Source of the DNA: Chitinophaga japonensis
Lineage (GTDB): Bacteria; Bacteroidota; Bacteroidia; Chitinophagales; Chitinophagaceae
Assembly: GCF_007830125.1 (NCBI RefSeq)
Contig: NZ_VLLG01000003.1
Location: forward strand, 610,247 to 674,246
Reading direction: 5' to 3'
Length of the DNA: 64,000 nt
Shown here: in pieces, positions 1-9,480 of the stretch
How positions within the stretch are numbered: position 1 is the stretch's first letter
Layout: every line of letters starts with the position of its first letter
The notes under the pieces: generated by a model
Seen by the model: the letters and a program-made list of their open reading frames with translations, nothing else
Databases searched by the model: none
What the model was told of the DNA's origin: nothing
Program-made: the position numbers and the translations under genes

Positions 1-3000
1 AGACCAGTTGCTGGCCAACGAGGATATTACCATCAGTTATACCATTGGCGGCACAGCCACCGCTGCAGACTATGTACCGCTGAGCGGCACGGTGGTCATT
101 GCAGCAGGTACCGGCTTCACGGATGTACCGGTGGATGTGATCGATAACAACATTATAGACGGTACCCGTACCGTGATCGTAACCATCAGCAGCATTACTA
201 CCGGCAGCGGGAAGGTCTTCACGGCGCATGCTACGGAGAACACGGCTACTGCCAACATTGCCGATGATGATAACACCACTGCCAACCGTACCCTGACCGT
301 AACCGCTTCCATACCGGATGCGGAGGAAGGAACAACCCCGGTGCCGGGTGAGTTTACCCTGAGCCTGCCCGCAGGCATCACGGTAGCCCGCGACCTGCAG
401 GTGACCTTCGCGCTGGGCGGTAAGGCGGTGAATGGTACGGACTACCAGCAGATCAGCCCCTTAACGGTGACCATTCCCGCAGGGCAATCCTCCGCTACCG
501 TCACTATCACGCCTGTCAATAATAACATCATTGACGGCGACCGTGACGTGGTGCTGAGCGTGAGCACGATCACGGTAACAGGTGGCAACCCCTACGGGGC
601 CTTTACCGCCAGCCCGGATAATGCGGCGCTTACCATTCATGACGATGATGATACGCCGGAAAACCGCCAGGTGAGCGCCATTGCCAGCACGCCGGATGCC
701 TACGAAGACCCGGCTGCGGCTAACCGCGACGGTGTGTTTACGGTAAGCCTGCCGACCGGTCTCACAGCGGCCGAGCCGCTCACGGTGAGCTTTACGCTTA
801 CGGGTGCAGCCGTGAACGGCACGGATTATCAAAATGTAACTCCATTAACAGTAACTATTCCCGCCGGCCAGAATGCGGCTACCGTAACCATTACACCGGT
901 GGATAACAACCTGATAGATGGCGACCGTGCGGCTACGCTGACCATTACCCAGGTAGACCTGCCCACAGGCAGCAGCCTGCAGCCCTTTAGCCCGGCAGCA
1001 GCGCCGGCCAACGAGGCTACCGCTACCATCCACGACGACGATGCGGCTAAGGCAATGCTGAGCATTACCGCCAGCACCGCCAGCGCAGCAGAACCGGCTA
1101 CCAATGGCGCGTTCACGATCAGCCTGCCGGCCGGCATAACCGCTAAAGAGGATATGACGGTGACCTACACCGTTCACACAGCCAGCACGGCCACTGCCGG
1201 TACTGACTATACGGCCCTGAGCGGCACGGTAGTGATTCCTGCCGGTGATCCGTCTGTAACAGTGCCGGTGCAGGTGATAGATAATAATATCATAGACGGC
1301 GACCGCACGGTGATACTGACGATCAGCGGCGGTACTACGCCCAACATGGGCAGTGTAGGGGTGGATGCAGCAGCCGCTGAAGCCACCGTGACCATTGCCG
1401 ATGATGATGCGGCCAAAACGGAGCTGAGCATTACCGCCAGTACGCCGGATGCCGCAGAACCGGCCACCAACGGCGCGTTCACCATCAGCCTGCCGGCAGG
1501 TGTAACGGCCAAGGAAGATATAACGGTAAGCTACACGGTAAATGCCGCCAGCACGGCTGCTACCGGTACAGACTATACGGCATTGAGCGGCACCGCCGTG
1601 ATCCCGGCAGGTGATCCCTCCGTAGTAGTGCCGGTGCAGGTGATAGATAATAACATGATAGATGGCGACCGCACGGTGATACTGACCATCAGCGGCGGCA
1701 CCACGCCCACCATGGGCAGCGTAGGTGCGAACGCAGCAGCCAGTGAAGCCACGGTGACCATTGCCGACGACGATGCCGCCAAAGCAGCATTGAGCATTAC
1801 GGCCGGCACGGCCAATGCAGATGAGGACGGCCCTGTGAACGGTGTGTTCACCATCAGCCTGCCCGCCGGTGTAACGGCGAAGGAGGATATTACGGTGAGC
1901 TATACCGTTAACGCCGCCAGCACGGCCACCGCTGGTACAGACTATACGGCATTGAGCGGTACGGCTGTCATTACGGCTGGCGCTGCTTCCGTGGCCGTTA
2001 CGGTGCCCGTGATAGACAACACCATTATAGATGGCGACCGCACGGTGATACTGACCATCAGCGGCGGTACTACACCCACCATGGGCAGCATAGGAGTGGA
2101 CGCAGCGGCCAGTGAAGCCACGGTGACCATTGCAGATAATGACCTGGATGATGCACAGGTGGAAATAGTGGCCACTACGCCGGATGCCGCAGAACCGGCC
2201 ACCAACGGCGCCTTTACCATCCGCCTGGCAAATGGCCGCACCACCACCGTGGATATAGATGTGACCTTCGCCGTCAGCGGCACCGCCGTTCGCGCTACGG
2301 ACTACACGCTGACAAACGCAGGCGGTACGGCCATTACCGGCAACACGGTAACCATACCGGCCGGCAGCGGTAGTGTGGCTGTAACCGTAAGAACGGATAA
2401 TGATGATATCATAGAACAGGCAGAAACGGTAAATATGGCGCTGCAGTCAGCGCAGGTGAACGGTTTGGGCAATGTGCCCGTGCCGGTTGGCGCACCTGCA
2501 GATGCCACGGTGACCATTGCCGATGATGATAATACGGCAGGCAACCGCTTGCTGTCCGCCACCGCCGGCGTAGCCAACGCGGATGAGGATGGCCCTGTGA
2601 ACGGCGCGTTCACCATCGGGCTGGCCAACAGCGCTGCCACTGCCGCAGAGGATATAACCATCAGCTATACCATTGCAGGCAGCGGTATAGAAGGCGTGGA
2701 TTACCAACCCATCGTGAGAACGGTGGTGCTGCCCGCTGGCCAGAACAGCGTGACGGTGCCGGTAGCCGTGATCGATAATAATATTATAGACGGTAACCGC
2801 ACGGTGATACTCACCGTTACCGGCGGCAATTCCGGCCTGGGCGTATTCACCCCGGCTGCATCGCCTGCCGACAGGGCTACCGTGACCATTGCAGATAATG
2901 ACAACACCACTGCCAACCTGCAGTTGAGCGTGATCAGCACGGCAGATGCGCAGGAGCAGGGCAGCGTGAGCGGCGTATTCCGCGTGAAGCTGCCGGGCAC

Positions 3001-6000
3001 TTTAAGTGCTGCGAAGGATATTACCCTGAGCTATACCATCAACGGCAGCAGCACGGCTGCCCCGGGTGCTGACTATCAGGCCATCACGGCTACGGTGACC
3101 ATACCGGCCGGCGATAACGGCGTAACTATTCCCGTGAATGTGCTGGATGATAATATCATTGAGCTGACAGAGACCGTGATCCTGGACATCAGCGGCGGCA
3201 GCGGCCTGGAAGCAGACGGCGTTACTCCCATCAGCTTTACCGCAGACCCGGCAGCCGCCAGCGCTACGGTGAACATCATAGACAACGACCTTGACGGCAA
3301 CTCCCAACTGGTGCTGCTGACCAGGGTATCCGACGCCGTGGAAGGTGCGGCAAACGGGCAATACCGTATTGCCCTGCAGCCCGGCATCACGGCTTCGCAG
3401 GACATTACCGTCACCTTCAGCATGAGCGGCAACGGCACCCGCGGCGCAGGCAGCGATTACCAGTTGCTGGCCGTGCCCGGCGGAGCGGTGATCAGCGGCA
3501 ACGCTATTACCATACCGGCCGGCGCCAACGAAGTGCTGATAGATGTACAGGCAGCCGATGACGGCATTGTGGAAGGCACGGAGCAGGCGGTGATGACAAT
3601 GACGAATATTACCTCCGCGCTGGCCTTTACGATCGATCCTGCACGCGCATCCGCTACGGCCAATATTGTGGACGTGAACAGCGCTGCCGGCAACCCCATT
3701 AGCATCACGTTTGTGGGCAACGGTGCAGAGCCGGCCACCAACGGCAGCTTCCGCGTAAGCCTGCCGGCCGGCACCACGGCAGCGCAGCCGGTTACCGTGT
3801 CCTACAGCCTCAGTGGCACTGCCACCGCGGGCGCGGACTATACGACCGGCACCGTGACCATACCGGCCAATGCCAACAGTGTAGACGCAGCGATCAACGT
3901 GGCAGACGATTATATCATAGAAGCTACAGAAACCGTAATAGTGAAGCTGCTGGGCGGCAACGGCAAGAACACCGCCGGCGACGACCTGTATTTCCCTGCG
4001 CACAGCACGGATCATACCACTACGGTGAATATTACAGACAATGACAACATACCGGAAAATCGCGTGCTGGAGATCGTGAAGGTGAAAGACGGTGCAGAGC
4101 CGGCAGACAACGGGCAGTACGAGATCAGGATGAAGGAGGCCGTGCCCGGCAGGCGCTATACCTCCGCCGTGGATATTAACGTGGTATTTGCCGTAGGCGG
4201 TACCGCCACCGCAGATGCGGATTACAGCAACCTGGGCACTTCCGTTACCCTGCCGGCCAATGCAGGCAATGTATACCTGCCGCTGGCAGTGCTGGACGAT
4301 CAGCAGATAGAGGGGGATGAAACGGTGGTAGTTACGCTGGACGCCAGCGCCTCCGCCGCCGCTACCGGTGAAACATATACGGCCGGTACCGCCGCCAGCG
4401 CTACCGCTGTTATTGCAGACAACGACAATACAGACGCCAACCGCAGGCTTACGGTTACCGCCAGCACCGCCGATGCGGATGAGAACGGACCGGTGAACGG
4501 CGCCTTTACCATCCGCCTGCCGGCCGGCATCACCATCTCGGAAGCCGTGACGGTTAGTTACGCTATCAGCGGTACGGCGCAAGCTGCCGCCACCGCAACG
4601 GATATCAGCAAAGACTACCTGCAGATGAGCGGCACCGTGACCATTCCTGCGAATACCAACAGTGTGACGGTACCGGTGGAAGTGATCGACAACACCGTGA
4701 TCGATGGCGACCGCACCGTGATACTTACCATCAACAATGGTACGGCTACGGTAAGCGGCAACAGCCTGGCCTTCACACCCGGCGCTCCTGCCGCCGCCAC
4801 CGTGACCATTGCGGATAACGACAATACCACCGCCAACCTGGTGCTGAGCGTGGCAAAAGGCAACGACGGCGCAGAACCGGCCACAGACGGTGCATTTGTT
4901 ATCAGCCTGCCCACAGGCCTGAGATCTGCCAGGGCCATTACGGTGAACTTCAGCATAGACAACGGCAGCACCGCCATACCGGGTGCAGACTATACAGCTA
5001 TCAGCGTACCGGTAACCATACCGGCAATGCAGAACAGTGTATCCGTACCGGTAAGTGTGCTGAACGATTACATCATTGAACCGGTAGAAACCGTGATCAT
5101 GAACCTTTCCGGTGGCAGCGACGGCCAGTTCAATTACACCGCCAGCGCCACCGCCGGCAGCGCCGTGGTGAACATCACGGACGAAGACGCCAACGGCAAC
5201 TCCCAACTGGTACTGCTGACGAAGGTGTCCGATGCAGTGGAAGGAAGCACCCACGGACGTTACCGCATAGGCCTGAACCCGGGCATCACGGCGGCTACAG
5301 ACATCACCATTACCTTCAGCATGAGCGGCAATGCCACCCGCGGCGCAGGCAGCGATTACCAGTTGCTGACCGTGCCCGGCGGCGCAGTGATCAGTGGTAA
5401 CACCATTACCATACCGGCCGGCTCCAATGAAGTGATGATAGACCTGCAGGCATACAACGACGGTATCATAGAAGGACCGGAAGCCGGTATCATGACGCTG
5501 ACCGGCGTTACGTCCACGCTGCCCTTCACCATTGACCCGGCCAGTGCAAATGCTACTGTGAACATCGTGGATGTGAATGGTGCTGCGGGCAGCCCGCTGA
5601 GCATTGCCCATGTGCAGGATGGTGCAGAGCCGTCCACGCCGGGCAGGGTGCGGGTATCCCTGCCGGCAGGCATTACTGCCGCCAACCCGGTAACGGTATC
5701 TTACAACCTGGGCGGCAGCGCCGGTGCAGGCATAGATTACACCATGGGCACGATCACCATACCTGCAGGCGCCAACAGCGTGGAAGCAGATATAACAGTA
5801 ACAGACGACTATATAATAGAAGCTACGGAAACCGTAGTAGTGAAGCTGCTGGGCGGCAACGGCCAGAACTCCACCGGCGACCAGTTGTACTTCCCGGCGC
5901 ATACTACCGATAACACCACTACAGTGAACATAGCAGACGATGATAACACGCCTGCCAACCGTAGCCTGGAAGTGGTGCCGGTGAATGACGGCGCAGAACC

Positions 6001-8407
6001 GGCCACCAACGGCCGCTTCGAGATCAGGTTGCCGGAAGCAGCACCGGGTGTGCGCTACACCGCCGCTGCGGATATCAACGCGGTGTTCACCCTGGGCGGT
6101 ACGGCCACGGAAGGCACGGATTACGCTGCCACCGGCACCGCCGTAACACTGCCGGCCGGCAACAGCAGCATCATCCTGCCGGTGAATGTAACGGACGATA
6201 AGGTGATAGAAGTGGACGAGACCGTTATACTCACCATCAGCCCGGATCAATCCACCTCCGCTACCGGTGATGTGTACACGGCTGCTGCCGCCAACACGGC
6301 TACGGTGAGCATAGCAGACGACGACAATACCGCCGCCAACACCGTGCTGAGCGTAGCCAGGATAACAGACGCGGCAGAACCGGCCACCAACGGCGGCTTT
6401 ACCGTAAGCCTGCCCAAAGGCATCACGGCTTCGGAAGACATTACCGTGAGCTACACCATCAGCGGCACCGCCACCGGCGGCAGCGACTACGCCACACTGG
6501 GCGGCACGGTAGTGATACCTGCAGGACAGAACAGTGTAGCCGTACCGGTAACCGTAATCAACGACCAGGTAATTGAGAACACGGAAACCGTGACCATGAC
6601 CCTGACCGGCGGTGCAGCCACCAGCTTTACCTTCACGGCAGGCAGCACCAACAGCACGGCTGCGGTGAATATTACAGACGATGACAATACCACGGCAAAC
6701 CGCGTAGTGAGCGTGGCCAAAGCGGCAGACGGCGCAGAACCGGCTACTGACGGCGCGTTCACCATCAGCCTGCCGGCGGGTATAACATCCGCCCAGGATA
6801 TCACGGTGAGCTATACCATCGGCGGTACGGCCACCAGCGGTGCAGACTTTGCAACAATGACCGGCACCGCCGTGATACCGGCAGGACAGAACAGCGTAAC
6901 CGTAGCGGTGAATGTACTGGACGACCAGATCATAGAAGGCACGGAAACCGTGGTAATGACGGTAACGGGCGGCGCTTCCGCAGACTTCACGTTTGCGCCT
7001 GACGCTAACAACGGCAATGCTACCGTGAACATCACAGACAATGACGGTACGCCCGCCAACCTGGTGCTGAATGCCACAAAAGTGGCGGACGGTGCAGAAC
7101 CGGCCACGGACGGCAGCTTTAATATCTACCTGCCGGCAGGCATCACCGCATCGGCAGACATTACGGTAAGCTACACCATCAGCGGTACGGCTGCCGGCGG
7201 CGCGGATTACACCACCCTGGGCGGCACGGTAGTGATACCGGCCGGTGAGAACGGGGTGACCGTTCCGGTGGATGTACTGGATGACAATATCATAGAGCCG
7301 GCAGAAACCGTAGTGCTGACCATCACAGGCGGCAGCGCAGCCGGCATGACCTACACCGCCGGTACAAATGCTACCGCTACCGTGAATATTGAAGACGGCG
7401 ATCATAGCGCCACCGACCTGGTGCTGGAAGTGGCCAACGCGGCAGACGGTGCGGAACCGGCTACCAACGGCGCATTCACCATCAGCCTGGCCGGCGGTAA
7501 AACAACGGCGGAACCCATTACCATCCGGTATATGATAGGCGGCACCGCCACGCTGGATGCCGATTACAGGGCCCTTACCGGCACCATCACCATCCCCGCC
7601 GGCACCGGCAGTGTAACCGTGCCCGTGGAAGTGCTGGACGACCGCGAAGTAGAGCCGGCAGAAACCGTGGTGTTCATGCTGAACGGCGGACAGTCCGCCA
7701 GCTACGCCTTCACAGCCGGTAACCCCGAAGCCACGGTGACCATCGAGGATAATGATGTGCCCTCCGGCGACCTGGTAGTGACCAAGGAAGTAGTGCAGCC
7801 GGCAGTAGGGCCTTACCGTATGGGCCAGGATATCACCTACCGCATCACGGTAAGGAATATTGGCAACATCGCCGCCACCGGTGTAATAGTAACAGACTCC
7901 CTGCCCCTGCAGTTGGATCTGCCCAGCCACACTTCCGCAGAGCGGGGAGAGGTAAGGGTGATAGCGGATACAAAGCTGGTGCAATGGAGCATCGGCGAAC
8001 TGCAGCCGGATGCCACCGTGCAGATGACGCTCACCGCCAGGGTAATTGAAGGCGGGCAACTGGTGAACCGGGCAACGGCCGCCGCAGAGGGCGTGGATGC
8101 AGACAGCACCAACAACGTAGGTACTTCCAGCATCGTGATAGATGGCCAGGACCTGTTCTTCCCCAATGCGATCACGCCGAACGGAGACAGCAAGAACGAA
8201 CGGTTCATCATCGGCGGACTGGAGAAATACCCGGGATCGGCGCTGTACATCTTCAACCGCTGGGGCAACATGGTGTACCAGTCCAAAGACTACCGCAACG
8301 ACTGGAACGGCGGCGACCTGAATGAAAGCACCTATTACTACATACTGGAAGTGAAGAAACCGGACGGTATCAGAAAGTATAAAGGCTGGATAACAATAGT
8401 GAGGTAA
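1..8407 (+). CDS. Giant Calx-beta repeat surface adhesin with T9SS type B sorting domain (5' end missing)
   Basis: The reading frame is open from the first bases, so the gene starts upstream of the window; about 2,800 residues are visible. I count roughly 21 Calx-beta units of about 105-135 residues, the first incomplete. Each carries a TxxDAAEPATNG-type opening, a DYxxxxGTVxIPAG core, an I(I/E)xxTETV strand and an acidic IADDDNT-type end that fits calcium binding. A DUF11-type domain follows (from about 7770: VTKEVVQPAVGPYRMGQDIT). The last 85 residues are a gliding-motility/CHU_C type B sorting domain (FFPNAITPNGDSKNE ... NRWGNMVYQS ... WNGG). It is therefore probably exported by the type IX system and held at the cell surface. 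The next two genes are a PorP/SprF-like protein and an OmpA-like protein, as in SprB-type adhesin loci of Flavobacterium. Role in adhesion or gliding is inferred from the family. Confidence 0.9.
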   Translation, partial: DQLLANEDITISYTIGGTATAADYVPLSGTVVIAAGTGFTDVPVDVIDNNIIDGTRTVIVTISSITTGSGKVFTAHATENTATANIADDDNTTANRTLTVTASIPDAEEGTTPVPGEFTLSLPAGITVARDLQVTFALGGKAVNGTDYQQISPLTVTIPAGQSSATVTITPVNNNIIDGDRDVVLSVSTITVTGGNPYGAFTASPDNAALTIHDDDDTPENRQVSAIASTPDAYEDPAAANRDGVFTVSLPTGLTAAEPLTVSFTLTGAAVNGTDYQNVTPLTVTIPAGQNAATVTITPVDNNLIDGDRAATLTITQVDLPTGSSLQPFSPAAAPANEATATIHDDDAAKAMLSITASTASAAEPATNGAFTISLPAGITAKEDMTVTYTVHTASTATAGTDYTALSGTVVIPAGDPSVTVPVQVIDNNIIDGDRTVILTISGGTTPNMGSVGVDAAAAEATVTIADDDAAKTELSITASTPDAAEPATNGAFTISLPAGVTAKEDITVSYTVNAASTAATGTDYTALSGTAVIPAGDPSVVVPVQVIDNNMIDGDRTVILTISGGTTPTMGSVGANAAASEATVTIADDDAAKAALSITAGTANADEDGPVNGVFTISLPAGVTAKEDITVSYTVNAASTATAGTDYTALSGTAVITAGAASVAVTVPVIDNTIIDGDRTVILTISGGTTPTMGSIGVDAAASEATVTIADNDLDDAQVEIVATTPDAAEPATNGAFTIRLANGRTTTVDIDVTFAVSGTAVRATDYTLTNAGGTAITGNTVTIPAGSGSVAVTVRTDNDDIIEQAETVNMALQSAQVNGLGNVPVPVGAPADATVTIADDDNTAGNRLLSATAGVANADEDGPVNGAFTIGLANSAATAAEDITISYTIAGSGIEGVDYQPIVRTVVLPAGQNSVTVPVAVIDNNIIDGNRTVILTVTGGNSGLGVFTPAASPADRATVTIADNDNTTANLQLSVISTADAQEQGSVSGVFRVKLPGTLSAAKDITLSYTINGSSTAAPGADYQAITATVTIPAGDNGVTIPVNVLDDNIIELTETVILDISGGSGLEADGVTPISFTADPAAASATVNIIDNDLDGNSQLVLLTRVSDAVEGAANGQYRIALQPGITASQDITVTFSMSGNGTRGAGSDYQLLAVPGGAVISGNAITIPAGANEVLIDVQAADDGIVEGTEQAVMTMTNITSALAFTIDPARASATANIVDVNSAAGNPISITFVGNGAEPATNGSFRVSLPAGTTAAQPVTVSYSLSGTATAGADYTTGTVTIPANANSVDAAINVADDYIIEATETVIVKLLGGNGKNTAGDDLYFPAHSTDHTTTVNITDNDNIPENRVLEIVKVKDGAEPADNGQYEIRMKEAVPGRRYTSAVDINVVFAVGGTATADADYSNLGTSVTLPANAGNVYLPLAVLDDQQIEGDETVVVTLDASASAAATGETYTAGTAASATAVIADNDNTDANRRLTVTASTADADENGPVNGAFTIRLPAGITISEAVTVSYAISGTAQAAATATDISKDYLQMSGTVTIPANTNSVTVPVEVIDNTVIDGDRTVILTINNGTATVSGNSLAFTPGAPAAATVTIADNDNTTANLVLSVAKGNDGAEPATDGAFVISLPTGLRSARAITVNFSIDNGSTAIPGADYTAISVPVTIPAMQNSVSVPVSVLNDYIIEPVETVIMNLSGGSDGQFNYTASATAGSAVVNITDEDANGNSQLVLLTKVSDAVEGSTHGRYRIGLNPGITAATDITITFSMSGNATRGAGSDYQLLTVPGGAVISGNTITIPAGSNEVMIDLQAYNDGIIEGPEAGIMTLTGVTSTLPFTIDPASANATVNIVDVNGAAGSPLSIAHVQDGAEPSTPGRVRVSLPAGITAANPVTVSYNLGGSAGAGIDYTMGTITIPAGANSVEADITVTDDYIIEATETVVVKLLGGNGQNSTGDQLYFPAHTTDNTTTVNIADDDNTPANRSLEVVPVNDGAEPATNGRFEIRLPEAAPGVRYTAAADINAVFTLGGTATEGTDYAATGTAVTLPAGNSSIILPVNVTDDKVIEVDETVILTISPDQSTSATGDVYTAAAANTATVSIADDDNTAANTVLSVARITDAAEPATNGGFTVSLPKGITASEDITVSYTISGTATGGSDYATLGGTVVIPAGQNSVAVPVTVINDQVIENTETVTMTLTGGAATSFTFTAGSTNSTAAVNITDDDNTTANRVVSVAKAADGAEPATDGAFTISLPAGITSAQDITVSYTIGGTATSGADFATMTGTAVIPAGQNSVTVAVNVLDDQIIEGTETVVMTVTGGASADFTFAPDANNGNATVNITDNDGTPANLVLNATKVADGAEPATDGSFNIYLPAGITASADITVSYTISGTAAGGADYTTLGGTVVIPAGENGVTVPVDVLDDNIIEPAETVVLTITGGSAAGMTYTAGTNATATVNIEDGDHSATDLVLEVANAADGAEPATNGAFTISLAGGKTTAEPITIRYMIGGTATLDADYRALTGTITIPAGTGSVTVPVEVLDDREVEPAETVVFMLNGGQSASYAFTAGNPEATVTIEDNDVPSGDLVVTKEVVQPAVGPYRMGQDITYRITVRNIGNIAATGVIVTDSLPLQLDLPSHTSAERGEVRVIADTKLVQWSIGELQPDATVQMTLTARVIEGGQLVNRATAAAEGVDADSTNNVGTSSIVIDGQDLFFPNAITPNGDSKNERFIIGGLEKYPGSALYIFNRWGNMVYQSKDYRNDWNGGDLNESTYYYILEVKKPDGIRKYKGWITIVR
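1058..2150 (+). repeat. Three near-identical 366-bp Calx-beta units
   Basis: Inside the adhesin the string CTGAGCATTAC starts at 1058 and 1424, and its TTG variant at 1790, a spacing of exactly 366 bp (122 codons) both times. The units share the stretches DYTALSGT, IDGDRTVILTISGGTTP and EATVTIAD. They are much closer to each other than to the other Calx-beta units, which points to recent tandem duplication. Confidence 0.85.
3302..7050 (+). repeat. Higher-order duplication of a multi-domain Calx-beta block (offset 1899 bp)
   Basis: Three successive units beginning SQLVLLTRVSDAVEG, PISITFVGNGAEP and RVLEIVKVKDGAEP (from 3302) recur in the same order as SQLVLLTKVSDAVEG, PLSIAHVQDGAEP and RSLEVVPVNDGAEP (from 5201). 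The offset is 1899 bp, exactly 633 codons. The following two units of each copy also look related, so the duplicated block may hold five domains. Confidence 0.75.
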
Positions 8408-8445
8408 AGGCAAAAACATCACCCGTGATCAAAAAAGAGAACACG

Positions 8446-9450
8446 ATGCAAACAGTAACCAGAGCAGGACTTATCATCATCTTGCTGTTGAACATAGGGC
8501 TGCGCGCAAAGGCCCAGCAGAACATACAGTTCAGCCAGTATATCTTTAACGGCCTGAGCGTGAACCCGGCCTACGCAGGCTACAAGGAAGACCTGTACGT
8601 AAATGCGGTGTACCGTCACCAGTGGGCGGATTTCCCGGGTGCGCCCCGCACCGGCGGCGTATCCATAGACGGTGTGACCCGCGCGCCCGACAACCGGGTA
8701 GGGCTGGGGGTGCAAATGTTGTTTGACAAGCTGGGCCCGCAGGAAGCGTTGTCGCTGTACGGCAACTACTCCTACCGCATTCCCCTGGACAACGAGGACA
8801 CCCGGCGTTTGTGCGTGGGCATAGGAGGCGGTGTTACCCAGTACTCAATAGATGGTACCGCCCTGCAGTATACAGACAATGATGATGTGGCCCTGCCCAA
8901 CGGCAAGAGAAGCGTGTGGGTGCCGGATGCCCGCTTCGGCATCTACTACTATACGCCGCGGTTCTATGCAGGCGCTTCCGTAATGGATTTGTTCTCCCTG
9001 TACACGGATGCCACGCGCTATTCCTGGAAGGGAAACAACTATTCCACCATCCGTAAAACACAGCACCTGTATGTAACCACCGGCGCCATGTTCCCCCTGT
9101 CGGAAAACCTGCAGTTGAAGCCCTCCATCCTGGTAAAGGAAGATTTTAAGGGGCCCACCAACCTGGACCTGAATGCTTTCCTGCTGATCAGCGAGAAGTT
9201 GTGGCTCGGCGCATCCTACCGGACGGGCGTAAAACTGTGGAACAAGTCCAACCTGCCCACGGACCTGGAGCAGTTGAACGCCGCCAGCATTATGGCAGAG
9301 TACTACGCCGGGGACCGGCTGCGCATCGGCTATGCGTATGACCTCAACATCAACAAGATGGCCGGCTACCAGGGTGGTTCGCACGAAATATCGCTCGGGT
9401 TTTTATTCCCCTCCAAACGGTTTACGGTACAGAGCCCGCGGTATTTCTAA
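8446..9450 (+). CDS. PorP/SprF family type IX secretion outer-membrane protein
   Basis: About 334 residues with a signal peptide (MQTVTRAGLIIILLLNIG...AKAQQ). The mature N terminus has the PorP/SprF signature SQYIFNGLSVNPAYAGYKED followed by VYRHQWADFPGAPRTG. The rest is an alternating aromatic/hydrophobic pattern fitting an outer-membrane beta-barrel. In Flavobacterium, SprF is needed to export its neighbouring adhesin SprB, and PorP-like proteins are attachment partners for type B cargo; the same job for the upstream Calx-beta protein is inferred. A GTG at 8425 could extend the frame by seven residues. I prefer the ATG at 8446, which follows AAAAAAGAGAACACG and gives a normal signal peptide. 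It lies 38 bp after the adhesin stop. Confidence 0.9.
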   Translation: MQTVTRAGLIIILLLNIGLRAKAQQNIQFSQYIFNGLSVNPAYAGYKEDLYVNAVYRHQWADFPGAPRTGGVSIDGVTRAPDNRVGLGVQMLFDKLGPQEALSLYGNYSYRIPLDNEDTRRLCVGIGGGVTQYSIDGTALQYTDNDDVALPNGKRSVWVPDARFGIYYYTPRFYAGASVMDLFSLYTDATRYSWKGNNYSTIRKTQHLYVTTGAMFPLSENLQLKPSILVKEDFKGPTNLDLNAFLLISEKLWLGASYRTGVKLWNKSNLPTDLEQLNAASIMAEYYAGDRLRIGYAYDLNINKMAGYQGGSHEISLGFLFPSKRFTVQSPRYF

Positions 9451-9480
9451 AGTAAAACACCGTAAAAAAATTATTTACGA

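Noticed and set aside
1..8000. Regular repeats as a CRISPR array
   Set aside because: The units are 300-400 bp, in frame, and encode Calx-beta domains; there are no short direct repeats with unique spacers.
3002..8422. 1,806-codon open frame on the minus strand across the adhesin gene
   Set aside because: It mirrors the Calx-beta repeats. Its length results from codon bias and repetition in the true gene; the product is low-complexity His/Gly/Tyr/Arg-rich sequence with no domain, no signal peptide and no independent promoter.
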